Source: Planococcus wigleyi (GTDB taxonomy: Bacteria; Bacillota; Bacilli; Bacillales_A; Planococcaceae). Taken from it: DNA of 64,000 nt. Positions 18,101-25,689 of this stretch are shown one piece after another (the stretch's first letter is position 1; each line of letters starts with the position of its first letter). Position numbers and translations under genes: made by a program. The stretch covers positions 493,473-557,472 of the forward strand of contig NZ_JACSPU010000001.1 in assembly GCF_014836985.1 (NCBI RefSeq). Direction: 5' to 3'. The notes beneath the pieces are model-generated. The model made no database searches. It was not told the DNA's origin and worked only from the letters and a program-made list of their open reading frames with translations.

Positions 18101-19000
18101 ATGAAGCTGTTATCATTTCGCTATGCAGGGGAAGAAAGATTCGGACCGAAAGTTAAAAAGGAAGAAGCTGTTTGGGACCTGATTGCCATTCAACAGCAAT
18201 TGGAGGTTCTGCCTGCGTTTCCTGCCTCACTGATTGAAGGAATTCCGCAAGGCATGGAATTTGTGGAAGCAATTCGAAAACTGACCGAAGCCGCAGTCCA
18301 ATCTGACCGCTCTGAAGAATTCAAACACTCTTTTTCAGAAATTGAATGGTTGCCGCCAATTTCGAAAACACCAAAAAATATCCTTTGCGTCGGCAAAAAC
18401 TATGCCGATCATGCAAAAGAAATGGGAGCGGAAGCGCCTGTGGATTTAGTGGTTTTCACTAAAGCGCCTGCAACCATCTCAGCGGATGGGGCAACTGTCT
18501 CTGTGCATAGTGATTTAACCGATTCCTATGATTATGAAGGGGAACTGGCTGTCGTCATCGGCAAAGCCGGGCATAAGATACCGAAGCAAATGGCTTATGA
18601 CTACGTATTTGGCTACACAATCGCCAATGACTTGACCGCGCGGGATCTGCAGGATAAGCACCAGCAGTATTTTCTTGGGAAAAGTTTGCCGGATTCCTGT
18701 CCGCTTGGGCCATATATTGTCACTAAGGATGAAATTCCGCAAGCGCAGAATTTATCAATTGTAACAAAAGTAAATGATGAAGTGCGCCAAAACGGCAATA
18801 CGGAAAAAATGATCCGCCGCGTGGATGAGTTGGTAGCTGAAATTTCGAAGTACGTGGCATTGGAACCGGGCGATGTATTATTGACGGGTACGCCCGCCGG
18901 AGTCGGCAAAGGCTTTAATCCGCCGAAGTTCCTAAAAGCGGGGGATACCATCAAGGTGTCAATCGAATCAATCGGTACCCTCGTCACACATTTGTCATAA
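18101..19000 (+). CDS. Fumarylacetoacetate hydrolase family protein
   Basis: This 299-residue protein has the FAH catalytic domain in its C-terminal two-thirds. Metal ligands are visible in YDYEGELAVVIGK (about 146-158) and in GYTIANDLTARDLQ (about 171-184), with the tail motif DVLLTGTPAGVG. Family members hydrolyse or decarboxylate beta-keto acids, for example oxaloacetate decarboxylase or acylpyruvase. The substrate cannot be fixed here. A TATAAT at 18063-18068 lies in front without a clear -35; AAAGGAGTG precedes the ATG. Next to yisL, as in the B. subtilis add-yis region, where the FAH protein YisK is found. Confidence 0.85.
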   Translation: MKLLSFRYAGEERFGPKVKKEEAVWDLIAIQQQLEVLPAFPASLIEGIPQGMEFVEAIRKLTEAAVQSDRSEEFKHSFSEIEWLPPISKTPKNILCVGKNYADHAKEMGAEAPVDLVVFTKAPATISADGATVSVHSDLTDSYDYEGELAVVIGKAGHKIPKQMAYDYVFGYTIANDLTARDLQDKHQQYFLGKSLPDSCPLGPYIVTKDEIPQAQNLSIVTKVNDEVRQNGNTEKMIRRVDELVAEISKYVALEPGDVLLTGTPAGVGKGFNPPKFLKAGDTIKVSIESIGTLVTHLS

Positions 19001-19068
19001 GATCAGAGCTCTTTTCATCGTCCGCTTTGTGATAAACTGAAGAGGACATTATTGGAAGAGGTGAGCTT

Positions 19069-19440
19069 TTGAGTATTTTTACAGACACTACACATTTACA
19101 CATCACGACATGGGTCATTGCAATCGTTTTATTCCTGATTGCCGCATTCATGCAGCGTGACAGCAAAGGCCGCAAGATTTTACACATGGTATTGAGATTG
19201 TTTTATATCTTGATCATCATCACCGGACTTACTTTATTCATTGAATGGTCTTCTTCTGATCCGATGGTATACGGCATCAAGTTCCTATTGGGCATTTTGA
19301 CAATCGGAATGATGGAGATGGTATTGGTCCGTTCGAAGAAACAAAAACCGGTTACGATGTTCTGGGCATTATTTGCATTATTCCTATTTGCAACGATGTT
19401 TATCGGCTTCATGTTGCCGGTCGGTATGGATTTCTTTTAA
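19069..19440 (+). CDS. yisL: YisL family small membrane protein (DUF1516)
   Basis: This 123-residue protein with four predicted membrane helices carries the family start THLHITTWVIA and the blocks HMVLRLFYILIIITG and GILTIGMMEMVL. Function is unknown. The start is TTG 19069 with GAGGTGAG upstream; no better ATG exists. It is a single-gene unit with its own terminator. Confidence 0.85.
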   Translation: MSIFTDTTHLHITTWVIAIVLFLIAAFMQRDSKGRKILHMVLRLFYILIIITGLTLFIEWSSSDPMVYGIKFLLGILTIGMMEMVLVRSKKQKPVTMFWALFALFLFATMFIGFMLPVGMDFF

Positions 19441-19447
19441 TGAAAGT

Positions 19448-19478
19448 AAGGCGGGTGCATCCAGCACCTGCCTTTTTC
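19448..19478 (+). terminator. Intrinsic terminator after yisL
   Basis: AAGGCGGGTGC (19448-19458) pairs with GCACCTGCCTT (19464-19474) around a five-base loop, followed by Ts. The remaining gap to 19691 shows no gene. Confidence 0.85.
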
Positions 19479-19691
19479 TTTTGTTTCAGCTGCAAGTGTT
19501 CAGCTTTTCTGCTCATATCTTCCATTCCTTCAGTTGGGCGCTTCCGCTTTTCTAAAGCGATTTTCACAGTTTAGACGAAACTCGGACAAGTCACTGAGGA
19601 AACCTTAACTTAACATGGCGGCAGTAGCTGGAGTTTGATAAAATAAACCGGGTGGAACATAAGTACGACCTCATTGAAGGAGGATTTTAGA

Positions 19692-21158
19692 GTGAAGAAA
19701 AAATGGATTTCAGGCATTTTAACAAGTGTGCTGCTGCTGACTTTGGTTAGTCCGGTATCTGCTCAAGATGAGCTGGAGCTTAAAGACGAGTTCATATACG
19801 ATACACTGGTCGACCGGTATTTCAACAAAAAGATCGACAACGACTATGAAGTGAATGCAGTTGACCCTGCTGCTTTTAACGGAGGCGATTTCGATGGCAT
19901 GGCCAGTGAAATCCTGTTTGTTAAAGAAATGGGCTTTACTGCTCTTTCAATAGGACCTGTATTCTCTACAGCTACATATGATGGGAAAAGCGTATTGGAT
20001 TATACTGAATTTGAACGCCATTTCGGTACCGATGAAGAATTTAAAGAGCTGGTTACCGAAGTCCACGACCAGGAAATGAAAGTGATTGTGGATATTCCAA
20101 CGCAACAAGTCAATGAAAACCATGTATGGGCAATTGAAAATCCAGAGTGGTTTACAGAAAATGAAGATGGCAGCCTGGCACTGGATACAGCGAATTCAGA
20201 AGTTCAAGAAGCCTTGATCTCAGTATTCGAGGAATTCACGGAAACCTACGAAGTTGATGGGTATCGTCTTCAGAATGCCGATCAATTGGACCCTGCATTT
20301 ATTCTCGATTTTTCTGAAGCTATGAAAGGCGCGGGGAGCAGCTATTTGCTGAGCGATCGTGAAATGGAAGAAACTCCTGGGTTTGACGCAGTGGTCTTGC
20401 CGGGAGTGGAAGAAACCCTGCGCGCCGCGTATAAGAATTTTGATCAGGACATGACCGGGATTTCCACTATCATGGAACAAAGCGAAGGCAAGCTGATTCA
20501 AGTCGATTCCCTATTGGGGTCGCGCTTTACGGCCGATATTGTCGATGTGAACGGCTTTCCGCCCACACGCTGGACTTTATTGCTGACTCAATTATTGACG
20601 ATGCCTGGAATTCCAGTCATTCAATACGGCTCTGAAGCTGCTATGAATGGCGTTGAAGCAACGGAATCGCATCAAATTTTGGACATGGCAGTAGATAAAG
20701 AACTGGTTGACCATATTACTGACCTAACGTCCTTGCGCAATGCCTCTGCCGCTTTGCGGACAGGAGACTTGGAAGTGCTCCATGACGAGGATGGGTGGCT
20801 GGTATACAAACGTTCAAATGATGAAGAGACATGGATTGTCGCCATCAACAATTCCTCTTCGACTCAGAACTTCAATTTGTCGACTGACGTAATTGGAGAA
20901 GGCAAGGAGCTTCGTGGTTTGTTTGAAAGTGACATCATTCGCCAAGGAGAAAATGGCGAGTACCGTGTGACACAAGATCGTGAAATTGCGGAAGTTTTCC
21001 ACGTTACTGAAGAAACCAGCCTCAATACGGCCTATATTGCAACACTTGCTATCATGTATGTCGTGTTCATGCTGTTCCTTTGGTTCGTCTGGCGCAAAGG
21101 CAAACAGCGCAAAGCAGATGCTGCAAAACAAAAAGAAAATGAAAAAGCGGTACAGTAG
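19692..21158 (+). CDS. Membrane-anchored GH13 alpha-amylase-like protein lacking the catalytic residues (putative pseudoenzyme)
   Basis: This 488-residue protein has a signal peptide (to about residue 25), a GH13 barrel and a C-terminal membrane helix (about 449-471) with a basic tail. Overall it follows secreted Bacillus amylases: DEFIYDTLVDRYFN at the start, GGDFDGM, VDGYRL and TPGIPVI-type MPGIPVIQYGSEAAMNG. The catalytic sites are changed. The nucleophile Asp of GYRLD is Gln194 (GYRLQ), the acid/base Glu of LLGE is Asp222 (LLSD), and the His-Asp pair of DNHD is Leu274-Leu275 (VDSLL). The NH of region I and the GYHGYW loop are also gone. Start GTG 19692 has AAGGAGG 9 bases upstream. Hydrolysis is unlikely; a sugar-binding or scaffold role at the membrane is inference. 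Confidence 0.85.
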   Translation: MKKKWISGILTSVLLLTLVSPVSAQDELELKDEFIYDTLVDRYFNKKIDNDYEVNAVDPAAFNGGDFDGMASEILFVKEMGFTALSIGPVFSTATYDGKSVLDYTEFERHFGTDEEFKELVTEVHDQEMKVIVDIPTQQVNENHVWAIENPEWFTENEDGSLALDTANSEVQEALISVFEEFTETYEVDGYRLQNADQLDPAFILDFSEAMKGAGSSYLLSDREMEETPGFDAVVLPGVEETLRAAYKNFDQDMTGISTIMEQSEGKLIQVDSLLGSRFTADIVDVNGFPPTRWTLLLTQLLTMPGIPVIQYGSEAAMNGVEATESHQILDMAVDKELVDHITDLTSLRNASAALRTGDLEVLHDEDGWLVYKRSNDEETWIVAINNSSSTQNFNLSTDVIGEGKELRGLFESDIIRQGENGEYRVTQDREIAEVFHVTEETSLNTAYIATLAIMYVVFMLFLWFVWRKGKQRKADAAKQKENEKAVQ

Positions 21159-21169
21159 TTTCAAAAACT

Positions 21170-21212
21170 AAAACAGGACGGAAAAGCGATATGCTTTTCC
21201 GTCCTGTTTTTG
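21170..21212 (+). terminator. Strong bidirectional terminator between convergent genes
   Basis: A perfect 18-bp stem (21170-21187 with 21193-21210) with a five-base loop and A/T-rich ends separates the amylase-like gene from the convergent CoA-disulfide reductase gene. Confidence 0.92.
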
Positions 21213-21221
21213 ATTCTGCTT

Positions 21222-22556
21222 TTATTTAGTGATGGCTTTATAGCCAATCATATTGATCGGGTCTTTCGGAGACGAGTAGGGAGGCGCGTAGCAAAGCTCA
21301 AGTGCCTGCAGATCATCAACCGTTAAACCGGCATAGATGGCTGTAACAATCACGTCAATGCGTTTGTCGACTCCTTTGCCGCCGATGCATTGCGCGCCTA
21401 AAATCTTACGAGTTTCCGGATTGTAATGGACCTTTAACGTGATTTGAGCGTGGTCCGGATAATAGCCGGCGTTCGAGTTGCCGGTATGAGTGACTGTAGC
21501 GGACTGGAGATTCTTATCCTTTATGGAACGTTCGTTCAATCCGGTCATAGCTGCAGTCAGTGAAAAAACTTTCAAAACAGAAGTCCCGAGCAACCCTTTT
21601 TTTGCGAGTTTGTTCCCTGTCAGGTGCTGGGCTACAATGAACGCCTGGCGATGGGCAGGGGACGCAAGAGGAACCCTTTTAGGATCTCCGGTCACCATGT
21701 CGGAATTCTCTGAAGCATCTCCGATTGCATAAATCGAAGGGTCATTGGTTTGCATAAACTCATTGGTTTGGATGCCGCCGGTTTCGCCGATATTCAACCC
21801 TGCTTTTTCAGCAAGCTCAGTATTGGGCTTCAATCCGATGCTCATGATAATGAAATCAGCCTGCAGGTCAATTCCGTTCCCCAATTTAATCGTTTTGCCT
21901 TCGGTTTTCTCAATCGTAGTTCCTGTCAAAAGCTTCACGCCTTGAAGCGCTAATTCTTTTTCGATGAGCAAGGAGATGTCCGTGTCTAAAATGGACATGA
22001 TGGTTGGGGACTTATGGACGAGTGTGACATCCAACCCAAGATGCTTCAAGTTTTCAGCCATTTCAAGGCCGATAAAACCTCCCCCTGAGACGATGGCATT
22101 TTTAGGCTGCTGTGTCTTGATAAATTGGTCAATGCGCTGCATGTCCTCATAATTGCGCAAAGTGAAAACTTTCGAAGACTCGATGCCTTCCACATCAGGC
22201 ATCACAGCAGAACCGCCAGGAGACAAGATTAACGTGTCATAGGACTCTTGGAATTGCTCACCTGTTACTAAGTTTTGAACGTGTACCTTTTTGCCCTCAC
22301 GATCGATTTCCAACACTTCATGCTGCAACTTAACATTGACATCGCGTTTCTTTTTGAATTTTTCCGGATCTGTCATGATGATGGAGCGTTCATCTTCGAT
22401 GACACCACCAATGACGTAGGGAGTGCCGCAGGCAGCGTAGGACATCGTCGAATCACGGTCGAATACTACGATGTGTGCATCCGGATCATAAAAACGAATT
22501 TGGCCGGCTACTGTTGCTCCACCGCCGACTGCACCGACAATGACTATTTTTTTCAT
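21222..22556 (-). CDS. cdr: CoA-disulfide reductase
   Basis: This 444-residue FAD/NAD(P)-dependent reductase has an N-terminal FAD Rossmann motif (IVGAVGGGATVA), a second nucleotide fold near residue 150 (GGGFIGLEMAENL) and a C-terminal dimerisation domain ending in YAPPYSSPKDPINMIGYKA. It has a single redox cysteine, Cys43 in SYAACGTPY, the hallmark of CoA-disulfide reductases, rather than a CxxxxC pair. It keeps coenzyme A reduced. Start ATG 22556 (MKKIVIVG) is chosen over the longer frame, which would run far into the degV end. Last gene of a three-gene minus-strand unit. Confidence 0.88.
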   Translation of the reverse strand: MKKIVIVGAVGGGATVAGQIRFYDPDAHIVVFDRDSTMSYAACGTPYVIGGVIEDERSIIMTDPEKFKKKRDVNVKLQHEVLEIDREGKKVHVQNLVTGEQFQESYDTLILSPGGSAVMPDVEGIESSKVFTLRNYEDMQRIDQFIKTQQPKNAIVSGGGFIGLEMAENLKHLGLDVTLVHKSPTIMSILDTDISLLIEKELALQGVKLLTGTTIEKTEGKTIKLGNGIDLQADFIIMSIGLKPNTELAEKAGLNIGETGGIQTNEFMQTNDPSIYAIGDASENSDMVTGDPKRVPLASPAHRQAFIVAQHLTGNKLAKKGLLGTSVLKVFSLTAAMTGLNERSIKDKNLQSATVTHTGNSNAGYYPDHAQITLKVHYNPETRKILGAQCIGGKGVDKRIDVIVTAIYAGLTVDDLQALELCYAPPYSSPKDPINMIGYKAITK

Positions 22557-22575
22557 AAGAAAGTCAGCCCTTTCC

Positions 22576-23427
22576 TTATTCAATTTTGTTGAAGAAGAAT
22601 AAAGCCAATGTGCCGGGGCCCGTATGTGCAGCAATAACCGAACCGATCATATGGATTTCGACTTTTTTGGGATGGAAGTTTTCTTCAATTTCTTCTTTTA
22701 AAGTATTGGCGAATTCTTCATCATCTCCATGGCTGATGGCAATTGTTTGCTGGTCTAATTGGCTTCCGCGTTCTTTCATCAATTCAATCATTCGCTTGAT
22801 GACTTTTTTGCGTCCGCGCAATTTTTCAATCGGCACCAATTTGCCGTCTTCTACGTGGAGCAATGGTTTGATGTTCAATAACCCGCCTACAAAGGCGCTG
22901 CCTTTAGAGATGCGTCCGCCTTTGGCCATATAATCCAAATCCTCCACAGTAAACAGGCTTTCCAGATGGTCAGCCATAAAACGGGTTTTTTCTATAATTT
23001 TGTTTAACGGTTGGCCTTCATCCCGCATTTTTGCAGCTTCTTTCACCATAAGCCCGTAGCCGAGGGATGCTGCTTTAGAATCAAGAATGGTGAGTTTCAT
23101 TTCCGGGTATTCCTCGCGCACTTGATCTGAGACCATTACGGCTGTACTGTAAGTGCCTGATAGTTCAGACGAAAAGGCGATGTAATAACCTTCATCGCCA
23201 TCTTTTGCTAACTTCTCAAAAGCGGACAGCATTTCTTCAGGTGATACTTGTGATGTTTTGGGATGATTGCCTGAACGGATATCATCAAATACTTTAATGG
23301 ATTGAATGCCTCTTACATCTTCATAATCCTGATTTCCGATATGGACACGAAGCGGAAATAAAACGACGTTTTCATTTTCAAAGAAATCTTTCGGCAAATC
23401 AGATGCGCTGTCAGCAAATAGTCTCAT
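22576..23427 (-). CDS. yitS: DegV family fatty-acid-binding protein
   Basis: This 283-residue DegV/FakB-type protein has the conserved lipid-binding residues in the N-terminal SASDLP motif, the TSQVSP loop near residue 59 and SSELSGTYSTA near residue 88. Members bind a fatty acid so that the kinase FakA can phosphorylate it. It lies between the HAD gene and the CoA-disulfide reductase gene; the pairing with the YitU-like gene, with YitV and YitW beyond, follows the B. subtilis yitS-yitU-yitV-yitW order. Confidence 0.85.
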   Translation of the reverse strand: MRLFADSASDLPKDFFENENVVLFPLRVHIGNQDYEDVRGIQSIKVFDDIRSGNHPKTSQVSPEEMLSAFEKLAKDGDEGYYIAFSSELSGTYSTAVMVSDQVREEYPEMKLTILDSKAASLGYGLMVKEAAKMRDEGQPLNKIIEKTRFMADHLESLFTVEDLDYMAKGGRISKGSAFVGGLLNIKPLLHVEDGKLVPIEKLRGRKKVIKRMIELMKERGSQLDQQTIAISHGDDEEFANTLKEEIEENFHPKKVEIHMIGSVIAAHTGPGTLALFFFNKIE

Positions 23428-23445
23428 GTAAATCCCCCTTTTCCT

Positions 23446-24252
23446 TTACAATTTCAATCGATCGATCAGCAATTCAGCGATGCCGTCTTCATTATTGGTT
23501 AAAGTTATTTCGTTAGCTATATTCTTAAGTGGATCAATGGCGTTGCCCATTGCAACTCCGACGCCTGCAAAATCTATCATTTCCAGGTCATTGTCTTCGT
23601 CGCCGAATGCAATGATATTTTCCCGTGAAATCCCGAGTGATTTAGAGACGCGGTCAAGTCCGACAGCTTTGCTCATTCCGCTTTTGACAATTTCAATGAC
23701 GTGCCAAGGAGCTCCCCAGCGACGGTGATCGATGACTTGCGCATGCACAGAAGAGAGATGATCGTGAATTTCCTGTACACGTTCATAAGGTGCATGAATC
23801 AGAATAGAAGTTGGATCTGTTTTTAAGTAATTTCGCAAGTCACCCGTGGTGATGGTCGGATCACCAAACCGGAAGATATCCATTAGTTTTTCATCATGGT
23901 GATGGACATAGACATCATCCAATACTTCAGCGACGATATTGTGGAATTCATAGTTGTGCATGGATTCGACCACTTCATGGACAACGTCGAGCCCGATCGG
24001 GTTATGGTGCATGCCCCAATGCTGATTGGCTGGATGGTGCACAAAAGCTCCATTGAAGTTGACGATTGGTGTCGTCAACCCCAATTCTTTGTAATACGGT
24101 TCGCTTGAACGGTATGGACGCCCAGTGGCAATCATAACTTGATGTCCTGCTTCAAGTGCTTTATTTAAAGTCAGTTTCGTTTTGGGTGAAATGACTTTTT
24201 GATCGGTTAATAAGGTTCCATCTAAATCTAGAACAATCAAATGTTGCTTCAT
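23446..24252 (-). CDS. yitU: Cof-type HAD phosphatase (YitU-like)
   Basis: This 268-residue HAD hydrolase has motif I DLDGT (residues 9-13), motif II in MIATGRPY and the late motifs GMSKAVGLDRV and IAFGDEDNDLEMI, with a class IIB cap domain between. Family members dephosphorylate small sugar or flavin phosphates; B. subtilis YitU has been linked to riboflavin-pathway dephosphorylation. First gene of the minus-strand unit, 18 bases before degV. Substrate is inferred only. Confidence 0.85.
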   Translation of the reverse strand: MKQHLIVLDLDGTLLTDQKVISPKTKLTLNKALEAGHQVMIATGRPYRSSEPYYKELGLTTPIVNFNGAFVHHPANQHWGMHHNPIGLDVVHEVVESMHNYEFHNIVAEVLDDVYVHHHDEKLMDIFRFGDPTITTGDLRNYLKTDPTSILIHAPYERVQEIHDHLSSVHAQVIDHRRWGAPWHVIEIVKSGMSKAVGLDRVSKSLGISRENIIAFGDEDNDLEMIDFAGVGVAMGNAIDPLKNIANEITLTNNEDGIAELLIDRLKL

Positions 24253-24281
24253 AAATAGCCGACTCCTTTCTCTATACTACT

Positions 24282-24311
24282 AGTGTAGCGATAATACGAG
24301 GGTTTCGTCAA
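24282..24311 (-). promoter_or_regulatory. Candidate promoter of the yitU-degV-cdr unit
   Basis: On the minus strand TTGACG (24311-24306) and TACACT (24287-24282) are spaced by 18 bases, and the start codon lies about 30 bases beyond. On the plus strand a TTGACA at 24352-24357 points toward yitV, but its best -10 (TAAGAT, 24373-24378) is only 15 bases away. Confidence 0.45.
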
Positions 24312-24411
24312 AAAATCTTGAGAAAATCGACAGGGTTTTTTGGGAGGCAGATTGACATTTGCTGGATAAGGTTAAGATTGGTAGGATTACTAATGAAGGA
24401 AGTGATTTGAG

Positions 24412-25176
24412 ATGAGAGTTGAACGACAAGTCTGGGGACATATCCCATTGCTGAACATAACGCCGGATCAGGATGGAAAAGAGTTGCCGACCGTTATTTT
24501 TTTTCATGGGCATACGAGTGCTAAAGAGCATAATCTGCATTATGCATACCAATTGGCTGATAAAGGAATTCGTGTGATTTTACCTGATTCCCATCTTCAC
24601 GGAGAACGAAGTGAAGGATTGGATGGAGTCCAGATAAGCTTACGATTTTGGGAAATCGTTTTGACATCAATTGAAGAATTGGCATTTCTGCGGGACGAAT
24701 TACATAAACGCGGATTGATGGCCGGTGAACCAGCAGTAGGCGGTACGTCAATGGGCGGCATTACGACACTGGGCGCAATGACGGTCTATCCGTGGATCAA
24801 AGCGGCCGCAGTGATGATGGGTGCCGGAAACTATGTGGAATTGGCACAGGCACAGATGGCCCAATACGAAAAGAGAGGTTTCCAGTTGCCGATCAGTGAA
24901 GAAGAACGCGAAAAGATGCTGTCGACTTTAGCTATTTTTGACAGCCGCCGCCATTTGGAGAAATTCAATGGACGCCCGATTTATTTCTGGCATGGGGAAC
25001 AGGATGTCACGGTTCCATTTGAACCGACCTATCGCTTGTATAAAGAATTGAAACAACAATATGAAGCGATCCCTGAGAAGATCGAGTTCAAGCGTGAACG
25101 CGAAGCGGGACATGCGGTGAGCCGGACCGGCATGCTTGAAGCGACAAACTGGCTGGCTAAGTATTTGCTGGAATAA
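24412..25176 (+). CDS. yitV: Alpha/beta-hydrolase, prolyl oligopeptidase-like esterase (YitV)
   Basis: This 254-residue serine hydrolase has the nucleophile elbow GGTSMGG near residue 110, an oxyanion region FFHGHTSAKEH near 30, a late acidic residue in HGEQDVTVPF and the catalytic His in AGHAVSR near 232. It probably acts as a cytoplasmic carboxylesterase; the natural substrate is unknown. It is divergent from yitU and lies 67 bases before yitW, matching the B. subtilis order. Confidence 0.85.
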   Translation: MRVERQVWGHIPLLNITPDQDGKELPTVIFFHGHTSAKEHNLHYAYQLADKGIRVILPDSHLHGERSEGLDGVQISLRFWEIVLTSIEELAFLRDELHKRGLMAGEPAVGGTSMGGITTLGAMTVYPWIKAAAVMMGAGNYVELAQAQMAQYEKRGFQLPISEEEREKMLSTLAIFDSRRHLEKFNGRPIYFWHGEQDVTVPFEPTYRLYKELKQQYEAIPEKIEFKREREAGHAVSRTGMLEATNWLAKYLLE

Positions 25177-25243
25177 GCGTGTGAATTTCATTTCCGGTGA
25201 AAGTTTGTTAAGATGGTACTAACAGTAAAGGGAGGGATTCTGA

Positions 25244-25552
25244 ATGGATCAAGATATGAAAGACAGCATGATGGGTGCCTTAGAAACAGTAATCGATCCT
25301 GAATTGGGTGTCGATATTGTCAATTTGGGCCTTGTATATGATGTAATGGTTACAGAAGACGGATTTGCAGTGGTTACCATGACATTAACGTCAATGGGTT
25401 GCCCAATGGGACCTCAAATCGTTCAAATGGTCAAAGAAGCATTATATGAGCTGCCTGAAGTGGAAGAAGTCGATGTTAAAATCGTCTGGCAGCCAGTATG
25501 GGGCAAAGAACATATGTCGCGTTACGCGAAAATGGCGCTTGGCGTCAGATAA
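25244..25552 (+). CDS. yitW: MIP18/SufT-family iron-sulfur assembly factor (YitW)
   Basis: This 102-residue DUF59 (MIP18) protein has the family core VIDPELGVDIVNLGLVYDV and the conserved cysteine in TSMGCPMGP. Such proteins help deliver Fe-S clusters to targets. An extended -10 (TGTTAAGAT, ending at 25214) in front suggests that it also has its own promoter. Confidence 0.88.
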   Translation: MDQDMKDSMMGALETVIDPELGVDIVNLGLVYDVMVTEDGFAVVTMTLTSMGCPMGPQIVQMVKEALYELPEVEEVDVKIVWQPVWGKEHMSRYAKMALGVR

Positions 25553-25562
25553 TCTATACTTG

Positions 25563-25603
25563 AAAGGCCGTTACGGATTTTATTCCGTAACGGCCTTTTT
25601 TTA
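25563..25603 (+). terminator. Intrinsic terminator after yitW
   Basis: A perfect 15-bp stem (25563-25577 with 25584-25598, six-base loop) ends in a run of Ts. Confidence 0.92.
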
Positions 25604-25615
25604 AGACCAAAATAA

Positions 25616-25644
25616 TTGCATATTCCTGAAAATTTGACTATAAT
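25616..25644 (+). promoter_or_regulatory. Sigma-A-type promoter of clpB
   Basis: TTGCAT (25616-25621), 17-base spacer, TATAAT (25639-25644). The predicted start point near 25651 coincides with the first base of the direct CtsR repeat. Confidence 0.7.
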
Positions 25645-25667
25645 CTAATTAGTCAAAGATAGTCAAA
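25633..25667 (+). promoter_or_regulatory. CtsR operator, three heptad half-sites
   Basis: AGTCAAAGATAGTCAAA (25651-25667) matches the CtsR heptad direct repeat RGTCAAANANRGTCAAA exactly. A third heptad in opposite orientation, TTTGACT, lies at 25633-25639 inside the promoter. CtsR represses class III heat-shock genes such as the clp genes, so heat- and protein-stress induction is expected. Confidence 0.85.
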
Positions 25668-25689
25668 CTAATTGAGAGGTGTGGTTGTT

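Noticed and set aside
24352-24378. TTGACA promoter for yitV
   Set aside because: The -35 is perfect, but the best -10 is only 15 bases away; noted with the opposite promoter and not listed separately.
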